A DNA stretch of 64,000 nucleotides from Caulobacterales bacterium. Its GTDB lineage: Bacteria; Pseudomonadota; Alphaproteobacteria; Caulobacterales; Caulobacteraceae. The notes beneath the pieces are model-generated. The model was not told the origin of the DNA, did no database searches, and was given only the letters and a program-made list of their open reading frames with translations. Shown here piece by piece: positions 57,907 through 64,000 of the stretch (positions within the stretch are counted from its first letter, which is position 1; every line of letters begins with the position of its first letter). A program made the position numbers and the translations under genes. The stretch lies in the NCBI GenBank assembly GCA_017302105.1, contig JAFLCS010000002.1, positions 65,001 to 129,000 of the forward strand. Reading direction: 5' to 3'.

Positions 57907-59571
57907 CTAGGCGGGATCGGCTCCCGCGCTGCCGGGAAACGGAACCACCTCTGCGGTCGGTCGCGCGGACGTGTCGATGATCGGGAGCCGAAGCGTGAAG
58001 TCCGAGCCTTCGCCGAGCCGACTCTCGACGGACAGGATGCCACCGTGTAGCTCGGCCATCGACCGTACCAGGGACAGGCCCAGGCCCGTTCCCTGCCGGC
58101 GTTGGTCGGAGCCACCGGCCTGCTCATAGGGCCGACCGATACGCTCGAGGTCGGCCGGCGACAGGCCGACGCCCGTGTCGGCGACGCTGATCTCCAGAAT
58201 GGAGCCATCGACCCGCATCGACAGGGTGACAGAACCGTGTCGCGGCGTGAATTTCACGGCATTTGACAACAGGTTCAGTGCCATCTGTTTCAGCGCCCGC
58301 TTGTCGGCTTCCACCGGGATGGGATCGACGGGGAAGGCCCCCAGCAGGTTGACGCCCTTGTCGTGGGCCTGAAGTCGGATCAGGCGCATGGCCGCGGAAA
58401 CGGGATCGCGCGCATCGAAGCGCTGGCGCGCCAGTTCAAAGCGTTCCGCCTCGATCTTGGACATATCCAGCACGTCATTGATGAGATCGAGCAGGTGCCC
58501 GCCGGCCTCGTGGATCAGGTTGGCGTATTCGAGATAGCGGTCCGGCAGGGGGCCGAACATCCGCTGACGCATCATGTCCGAGAATCCGATCACCGCGTTG
58601 AGCGGTGTCCTCAGCTCATGGCTCATATTGGCCAGGAAGCGAGACTTGCCCTGGTGCAGGGTCTCGGCCTCATGCCGCGCCGCATCCAGGGCGGCCTCGC
58701 GCGCCTGCTGGTCGGAGACATCTCTCAGCACCGCCAGGATGGCTCCGTCCGGTAGACGGCGCAGGGCGATTTCCATCATGCGGTCCATGGCCCGAACCGG
58801 TACGAACCGGACCCGGGCGTCCCCCTCGCGAACCGCCTGGTCGAGGGCGACCTGCAGGGGCTCACGGTTCCGGGGCTCACAGATCCCAAAGAGGCCCTCG
58901 GCCGTCAGATCCGCCAGGTCGATCCCGGCCTGGCCGCGACCGAAGGCCGACAGCAGCCGGCCCTGTTGGTCGAGGCGCAAGCTGAGCAAGGGCTGCGCCT
59001 GAAGGACCTGTTCCAGGCACCGGCGAAGCTCGTGTTCGGCAGTTGCATCGGACTCGCGTCGTGACGTCACCACCAGCAGGCTCCACCCGGCTGATGCGAC
59101 CAGGATGAGCGATGCCAGGCCCGAGAGCAGAGGCTCAGTCTGCGGCGGACCGCTCATGGCGACCGCCAGTCCGACCGCGACGGCGGCCACCGACGCGGTG
59201 GCGGCCAGGGCACGTTCGCGCGAGCCGCCGATGACGAGACCGGCGAGCAGGGGGGCCAGGGTCCAGGTCGCCAATGGCCCGGTCAGGCCGCCTGACAGCC
59301 CCACCGCAATCGTCACCGAAGCACACCAGAGGCCGCAGAGGATCAGACGGAACCGTGACGACCGCAGATGCCAGAGCGCCATCCCGATCAGTCCGGGAAT
59401 CAGACCCAAGGCCAGGCTGATCTGGATTGCCATCCGGGCCGCCGGAAAGCCCAGCGCCGTCGTGACCAGGAGCGCGACGATTCCCAGGCTCCACAACAGA
59501 TGCCAGACCGCCGCGACCCGATCGTTCGGGGCGGGGATGTCGGTTGGCGTTGCGGTGGACGGTTCGATCAC
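57907..59571 (-). CDS. divJ: DivJ-like sensor histidine kinase
   Basis: The 554-residue protein has about six membrane helices in residues 20-170, a PAS-like segment (about 185-280), a HisKA domain with SHELRTPLNAVIGFSDMMRQ (His at about 327) and an HATPase domain with NLLSNAVKFTP, ADTGVGLS and GTGLGLSLVRSM. FGPLPDRYLEYANLIHEAGG right after the phospho-His region is typical of the DivJ/PleC/PdhS group that controls DivK and asymmetric division. The membrane domain layout favours DivJ over PleC. Confidence 0.75.
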   Translation of the reverse strand: MIEPSTATPTDIPAPNDRVAAVWHLLWSLGIVALLVTTALGFPAARMAIQISLALGLIPGLIGMALWHLRSSRFRLILCGLWCASVTIAVGLSGGLTGPLATWTLAPLLAGLVIGGSRERALAATASVAAVAVGLAVAMSGPPQTEPLLSGLASLILVASAGWSLLVVTSRRESDATAEHELRRCLEQVLQAQPLLSLRLDQQGRLLSAFGRGQAGIDLADLTAEGLFGICEPRNREPLQVALDQAVREGDARVRFVPVRAMDRMMEIALRRLPDGAILAVLRDVSDQQAREAALDAARHEAETLHQGKSRFLANMSHELRTPLNAVIGFSDMMRQRMFGPLPDRYLEYANLIHEAGGHLLDLINDVLDMSKIEAERFELARQRFDARDPVSAAMRLIRLQAHDKGVNLLGAFPVDPIPVEADKRALKQMALNLLSNAVKFTPRHGSVTLSMRVDGSILEISVADTGVGLSPADLERIGRPYEQAGGSDQRRQGTGLGLSLVRSMAELHGGILSVESRLGEGSDFTLRLPIIDTSARPTAEVVPFPGSAGADPA

Positions 59572-59864
59572 TCGGCAGACCTGAGGGCGTGAAACGTGAC
59601 GTCGGACAGGGCTCGGACTCTAACCTATCGTTTAGCGTGAGTCGGGGGGAACGCCGCATCCGTCAAGCGACCGCGCCTGTCAGGCGAATGGCCCCGCCGG
59701 CGTAAGCAGATCGCAAAGGATCATCGTAAGCGTGGCCTTCACGATGCCGATGACGCCGGATCAGGCGATAGGCCTCGACCTGCCATGCTCGAGAATGTGG
59801 CGCGCGGCGTTGCGACCGACTGACCGATCTCTATGTTGGACGCCTGTCCGATGGAGTCCGAACG

Positions 59865-60845
59865 ATGCCCGCCGCCACCTATGACGCCAGCCACCATCGC
59901 AAGGCTGGACGTGGAAAAATCTATCCCTCGATCATCGAGACGATCGGGGACACCCCCCTGGTGGCCCTGCCTCGATTGTCGGCAGAGCTGAAGCCCCGGG
60001 CGACCGTGCTGGCCAAGCTGGAGTTCTTCAACCCGGTTGGCTCGGTCAAGGACCGCATCGGCTTGGCCATGATTGAGGCTCTGGAGCAGGCGGGACGGCT
60101 GACGACGGACACCGTTCTGATCGAGCCGACCAGCGGAAATACGGGCATTGCCCTGGCCTTTGTGGCGGCCGCCAAGGGCATCAGACTGATTCTGGTCATG
60201 CCGGAGTCCATGTCGATGGAGCGACGCAAGATGCTGGCGCTGCTCGGGGCCGAGCTGGTTCTGACGCCAGCCGAGAAGGGCATGAAGGGGGCCATCGCGA
60301 TGGCAGAGGAGCTCCTGGCCACGACGCCGGGAGCGATCAGCCCCAGCCAGTTCGAAAATCCCGCGAACCCCGAGATCCACCGTCTCACGACGGCGGAAGA
60401 AATCTGGGCCGACACGGACGGCGGCGTCGACCTGGTGATTTCCGGTGTCGGCACCGGCGGCACCCTGACCGGCGTCGGCGAAGTGCTGAAGGCGCGCAAG
60501 CCGTCCGTGAGGATGATTGCGGTCGAGCCGGCGGATTCGCCGGTGCTGTCGGGTGGTGCGCCCGGTCCACACAAGATTCAGGGGATCGGAGCGGGCTTTG
60601 CGCCGGCCATCCTGGATCGGTCCCTGATCGACGGCATTGAGGTCGTGACCAATGACGAGGCCTTCGACATGGCGCGCCGGGCCGCACGGCTGGAAGGCAT
60701 TCCGGTCGGGATCTCGTCCGGTGCTGCCCTGACGGCCGCCTTCCGCCAGGCGGCCCTGGCCGAGAATGCCGGCAAGACCATCGTGGCCATCATCCCCAGC
60801 TTCGCCGAACGCTATCTGTCGACGGCGCTGTTCGAGGGCCTGTGA
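59865..60845 (+). CDS. cysK: cysteine synthase A
   Basis: The 326-residue PLP enzyme makes cysteine from O-acetylserine and sulfide. [12 protein letters not shown] (about 28-39), [20 protein letters not shown] (Lys about 63 binds PLP), [15 protein letters not shown] (about 88-102) and the GTGGT loop (about 199-203) are diagnostic. The extra basic N-terminal 20 residues are unusual but short. It is read divergently from divJ across a 293-bp gap that should hold both promoters; no boxes were clear. Confidence 0.95.
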   Translation: MPAATYDASHHRKAGRGKIYPSIIETIGDTPLVALPRLSAELKPRATVLAKLEFFNPVGSVKDRIGLAMIEALEQAGRLTTDTVLIEPTSGNTGIALAFVAAAKGIRLILVMPESMSMERRKMLALLGAELVLTPAEKGMKGAIAMAEELLATTPGAISPSQFENPANPEIHRLTTAEEIWADTDGGVDLVISGVGTGGTLTGVGEVLKARKPSVRMIAVEPADSPVLSGGAPGPHKIQGIGAGFAPAILDRSLIDGIEVVTNDEAFDMARRAARLEGIPVGISSGAALTAAFRQAALAENAGKTIVAIIPSFAERYLSTALFEGL

Positions 60846-60938
60846 TGTCCCGCGGACTCGGAGGCGAGAGCACACCGACGGAAGGCTTGACGGGCTGACC
60901 TCGGCGGGCCTTCTGTGGTCTGGAACGGAGGGTGCGCC

Positions 60939-61904
60939 ATGAGACGCCGACTGGTGTCGATGATGGTGACGGTCGCCTTGTTGGCGGGCGTGCCAGTCGT
61001 CGGTAGGGCCCAGGATCTGCCGGCAGCGACCGCCTCGGCGACCGACCCGTTCTCGCCGATCTATCCCCTCATCGGGCGAACCTGGCGTGGGACCAGCCTG
61101 GGGTCGAACGCTGTTGAGGACGTCGTGCGCTGGGAATGGGCTGTCGGCGGCCACGCGGTATGGGCCGTGCATTCGGTCAACAACGGGGTCTATGGCGGCG
61201 AGACGCTGATCTTCCCGGATCGCGACAGTGGGCAATTGATCTTTCACTACTTCACCTCGGGCGGCTTCCACACCACGGGTCAGATGTCGGTGACGCCACA
61301 AGGCGTGATCGAGATCCTTGAAACGGTTCACGGAGTGGACGGCCTGGAGCAGTTGCGCTCGACGATGACGGTCGCCAATGACGGGACCTATCGCACGCGC
61401 AGCCAAGTCGAGCGCGATGGAGCCTGGGTCGAATTCGGCGGCTTCGACTATCGCGTGGATGCGCGCGCGACCGTGGTGCCGCCCGAGCGGGCCGGCGAGC
61501 AGGGCCCACTTCGCGCTGCGCACCTGACGATCAGCCGTCGGCTGATCGCCAATCCGGGCGAGGTCGGCGATGTCGCCGCCTATCTCCACATCGACAGTGC
61601 GGGGCCAGCGGACGCACTGGTGGAGGCATCCTGCTCATGCGCCGAACGCGTGGAATTGCACCGGTTCGACCGGTCCGGAGAGCGGCCCGCGATGGTGACG
61701 GATTCGCGCTGGGGGGTGGCACCCGAGGGGCGCCTCGATGTCCGGCCGGGCAGTGATCTGCATCTGATGCTGATCGGATTTGACCCGGCGCGCGCCGACG
61801 GAACCGAGGCGGTCCTTACCCTGAGGTTTGAACAGGCCGGCGAGGTGGCGGCCGATTTCGAACTGGTGCCGGACAGTCGATCAGCCTGGACCCGCCACGA
61901 TTAG
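60939..61904 (+). CDS. exported protein with C-terminal PCuAC copper-chaperone domain
   Basis: The 321-residue product has a signal peptide (about 1-25). The N-terminal half (about 35-190) has a lipocalin-like, DUF1579-type pattern (FSPIYPLIGRTWRGTSLG, VRWEWAVGGHAVWAVHSVNN). The C-terminal part (about 205-315) matches PCuAC: DVAAYLHIDSAGPADALVEA, the VELHRF His, a Met before the next strand, and DLHLMLIGFD supplying HxM. PCuAC domains carry Cu(I) in the periplasm, for example to cytochrome oxidase. The fusion is uncommon. Confidence 0.8.
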   Translation: MRRRLVSMMVTVALLAGVPVVGRAQDLPAATASATDPFSPIYPLIGRTWRGTSLGSNAVEDVVRWEWAVGGHAVWAVHSVNNGVYGGETLIFPDRDSGQLIFHYFTSGGFHTTGQMSVTPQGVIEILETVHGVDGLEQLRSTMTVANDGTYRTRSQVERDGAWVEFGGFDYRVDARATVVPPERAGEQGPLRAAHLTISRRLIANPGEVGDVAAYLHIDSAGPADALVEASCSCAERVELHRFDRSGERPAMVTDSRWGVAPEGRLDVRPGSDLHLMLIGFDPARADGTEAVLTLRFEQAGEVAADFELVPDSRSAWTRHD

Positions 61905-61954
61905 GGTGGGGCCTTGTCCACAAGCGGTTAACCAACCGTGCGGATAAAGGGACC

Positions 61955-63190
61955 ATGACCGATTCTGCCGCTTCGCCAGACTTGGAGCCGCGCCCGCTTG
62001 ACGCGCCAAGGGCTCCTTCGCGTTCGCGGCGGGCACTGCTGAAACGTCTAGCGGATGTGGTCAGTCTGCCGGGCAGTCGGGTCAATGCCTTCGAGCGCGC
62101 CGTGGTCGGCGATCTACTGGTGGAAATGCTGCGTGAAGCCGAGCCGTCGGAACGGCTGAGGATCGCCCAGCGCCTGGCACCCCTGACCGAAATTCCCGAC
62201 AGCCTGGTGCGGCTGTTGTTGCGCGACGAATCCGGTGCTGCGGAACTGTTGCTGGAGCATTGCACCGCCTTTTCCGATGCCGACCTCATCTCGTGCGCCT
62301 TGGAGGCCGGCCATTCGCAGCGCCTGGCCATGGCGGGTCGTCGACACCTGTCTGAAGCCACAACCGATGCTTTGGTGGCGCACCTGGAGCCAGCCGTGCT
62401 GGATCGGCTGCTCCGCAACCGCGAAGCCAAGCTGTCGCAAACGGCGATCGAGGATCTGGTCGCAGCCAGTCGCGAGGCCTTCAGTCTGATCGACCCCCTG
62501 CTCAAACGCTCCGAGATGCGGCCTTCGAGCGCCTATGTGATGTTCTGGTGGGGCAATTCCGAGCAGCGGCGAACGATCCTGTCGCGGTTCGCCGTGTCGC
62601 GCGAGGTCTTACAGGAGGTTGTGGACGACGTTTTTGCCATGGCCGCTGAGGAAGGCTGGCAGGATGCCCTGTCGCGCAAGGCCCTGCAGTTCATTGAGCG
62701 CCGCCAACGCAATCGAGCGGCGATCGAGAAAAGCCCGTTCGACAGCCTGGACCATGCGGTCGAGGTGGCCGCGAACGGCCTGACTCGCGAACTGGTCTCG
62801 GAGATTTCCTTCCTCGCGGGCATCAAGCCCATGACCGGTGCCAAGATCTTCACCGACATGGGGGGAGAGCCGGTGGCGATCCTGTGCAAGGCGACCGGCC
62901 TGCCCAAGACCTGTGTGCGCCAGCTCTGGCGAGGAATGCGCCGACCGGAAGTCGATGAGAACGGCGAGGTGGATGCGCGCCTCGCCGAAGTTCTGATTAC
63001 TTACGATATGATCGCAGTCGATCGAGCTCAGACAGTTTTGAGGTACTGGAACTGGTCGTTGAGTTCCGCACTGACGCCACAGCTTATGCGTGCGATACGC
63101 GATGGCAATGATGAAGCCCTGGATGAATACTCGGTCCCGCAGCGCGCAGCCATGCTTGCTCTGACGGCTGAGTTCGGCCGTCAAGACTAG
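61955..63190 (+). CDS. DUF2336 domain protein
   Basis: The 411-residue cytoplasmic protein is almost all helical, in HEAT-like repeats, with the DUF2336 pattern: LLKRLADVVSLPGSRVNAFE (about 28-47), MLREAEPSERLRIAQRLAPL (about 58-77), RDESGAAELLLEHCTAFSDA and later DHAVEVAANGLTRELVSEIS (about 268-287). DUF2336 proteins are frequent in alphaproteobacteria and not characterised in general. It is followed by mucR after 114 nt. Confidence 0.88.
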   Translation: MTDSAASPDLEPRPLDAPRAPSRSRRALLKRLADVVSLPGSRVNAFERAVVGDLLVEMLREAEPSERLRIAQRLAPLTEIPDSLVRLLLRDESGAAELLLEHCTAFSDADLISCALEAGHSQRLAMAGRRHLSEATTDALVAHLEPAVLDRLLRNREAKLSQTAIEDLVAASREAFSLIDPLLKRSEMRPSSAYVMFWWGNSEQRRTILSRFAVSREVLQEVVDDVFAMAAEEGWQDALSRKALQFIERRQRNRAAIEKSPFDSLDHAVEVAANGLTRELVSEISFLAGIKPMTGAKIFTDMGGEPVAILCKATGLPKTCVRQLWRGMRRPEVDENGEVDARLAEVLITYDMIAVDRAQTVLRYWNWSLSSALTPQLMRAIRDGNDEALDEYSVPQRAAMLALTAEFGRQD

Positions 63191-63304
63191 AGCAATAGAG
63201 ACACAGAGTTGCTGTTGTCATAGCGACCGAACATCACTAGATCACTCGTTCGACAGGCCGAAGGCAGGCCGCCATTGAATCTAATCGAGCGAGGGATGCC
63301 CGTA

Positions 63305-63721
63305 ATGGACGATCAGTCCGAGATCATTGAAATGACCACCGACATTGTGTCGGCCTATGTCGGTAACAATGCGATTGCGGCGGCGGATCTGCCCAGTTTG
63401 ATCCAGAATGTGCACCGCGCTTTGGCCGAGGTTTCGTCAGGCGAGGTCGCCGCGAGTGTCGAGCCTCAGGAACCAGCTGTCTCGGTCAAGAAGTCGATCA
63501 CGCCGGACTTTCTGATCTGCTTGGAAGACGGTCGCAAGTTCAAGTCACTGAAGCGCCACCTGCGCACCAAGTACGACATGAGCCCCGACGAATATCGCGC
63601 CAAGTGGGGCCTCCCGCGAGACTATCCGATGGTCGCGCCAAACTATGCCAAGGCGCGCTCGGAACTGGCCAAGCAGATGGGCCTGGGCCAGGGCGGTCGC
63701 AAGCCGGCCCGGCGCCGCTAG
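63305..63721 (+). CDS. mucR: MucR/Ros-family transcriptional regulator
   Basis: The 138-residue zinc-finger regulator has an N-terminal helical oligomerisation part (MTTDIVSAYVGNNAIAAADL, about 10-29) and the MucR/Ros DNA-binding region ITPDFLICLEDGRKFKSLKR (about 64-83) with CLEDG...HLRTKYDMSPDEYR and KWGLPRDYPMVAPNYA. Caulobacter MucR proteins silence cell-cycle and surface genes together with SciP and CtrA control. ATG 63305 is chosen; ATG 63296 and TTG 63275 are in-frame alternatives. Confidence 0.93.
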   Translation: MDDQSEIIEMTTDIVSAYVGNNAIAAADLPSLIQNVHRALAEVSSGEVAASVEPQEPAVSVKKSITPDFLICLEDGRKFKSLKRHLRTKYDMSPDEYRAKWGLPRDYPMVAPNYAKARSELAKQMGLGQGGRKPARRR

Positions 63722-63746
63722 GCGGTCTGAACCTCCAAGACTGAGC

Positions 63747-63775
63747 AAGGGGCGCCCGCCGGGTGCCCCTTCTTC
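63747..63775 (+). terminator. terminator hairpin after mucR
   Basis: AAGGGGCGCCC (63747-63757) pairs with GGGTGCCCCTT (63761-63771) with one G-T wobble and a 3-nt loop, followed by a weak T-rich stretch (CTTC). It lies 25 nt after the mucR stop. Confidence 0.75.
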
Positions 63776-63920
63776 GTATCCGCTGTCCCCCCATCGCGAC
63801 ACGACCGATCCTGACGCCACAAGGCCTTGGCAGGCGAGCGTAGGAATTTAATCCTCGCATCCGCGTGCCGCTCAAAGATGGGTCTGGTTCGTCAAGGCAT
63901 GGAAGACCGAGGCTGGGATC

Positions 63921-64000
63921 ATGGATAGGAAAGCGACAAGGCTGTCAGGCACGGATCGTGCGGACCAGGGGGTCGCTGCCCTCGTGGTCGAAATGGTGGC
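63921..64000 (+). CDS. start of an unidentified gene, cut by the window end
   Basis: From ATG 63921 a frame of 26 codons stays open to the window edge (MDRKATRLSGTDRADQGVAA onward). No family can be read from so little. The preceding GGGATC is a weak ribosome site, and an upstream ATG at 63899 closes after ten codons. The call depends on the continuation. Confidence 0.35.
   Translation, partial: MDRKATRLSGTDRADQGVAALVVEMV

Noticed and set aside
59739-61589. 616-residue ORF opposite cysK and the PCuAC gene
   Set aside because: It spans two genes and an intergenic region on the opposite strand and has no recognisable protein features.

Overview
The window comes from an alphaproteobacterium of the order Caulobacterales, most likely Brevundimonas or a close relative. 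The evidence is high G+C content, an rRNA operon ending in 23S-5S-tRNA-fMet, a tRNA-His with A73 and no extra G at its 5' end, a DivJ-type histidine kinase, a MucR regulator, DUF2336, UPF0262 and DUF2948 proteins, and TonB-ExbB-ExbD genes. The genus is inferred from gene content and was not searched.

Positions 1-841 hold the end of an rRNA operon: the 3' part of 23S rRNA, 5S rRNA and tRNA-fMet. Positions 842-23280 are an integrated mobilizable element of about 22.45 kb. It is bounded by a 12-bp direct repeat (CTCCCGCACCCA at 830-841 and 23281-23292), whose left copy is the 3' end of the tRNA. The tRNA's own terminator (23300-23327) now lies beyond the right end. The element encodes a large serine recombinase at its left end, and a MOBP relaxase, MobC and a VirD4-type coupling protein at its right end. 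No mating-pair apparatus is visible, so it would need a helper to transfer. Its cargo is mostly defence: a PaeR7I/XhoI-like restriction-modification system under a HigA-type regulator, an ABC-three-component system with an Mrr-like nuclease, an AbiEi/AbiEii pair and a TIR-domain protein with a partner. It also has an ArdC antirestriction protein, two paralogous single-pass membrane proteins, a convergent pair of an unknown protein and an HExxH protein, and two similar structured leaders resembling the radC RNA motif. The attachment core lies inside the recombinase reading frame. Joining the two ends as in the excised circle continues that frame for 67 codons at the right end, predicting a 630-residue recombinase in place of the 573-residue integrated form whose last residues come from antisense tRNA sequence.

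Positions 23300-64000 are mainly chromosomal backbone. They carry threonine catabolism (kbl, tdh), rlmJ, a holin-endolysin-Rz/Rz1 lysis cassette, methylmalonyl-CoA mutase (mutA, mutB), an ECF sigma/anti-sigma pair and tRNA-Thr. A second restriction-modification-like locus follows (38419-41470), then murA-DUF2948-UPF0262, infA-maf-RNase E/G-like-yacG, tRNA-Phe, exbB-exbD-tonB, an M48 lipoprotein, tRNA-His, pckG, thiO-like, a second tonB, a lytic transglycosylase, a hydroxybutyrate dehydrogenase, divJ, cysK, a PCuAC fusion, a DUF2336 protein and mucR. Two genes in this part (25593-25958 and 30388-30732) carry in-frame TGA codons where tryptophan would fit, and are called as probable pseudogenes.
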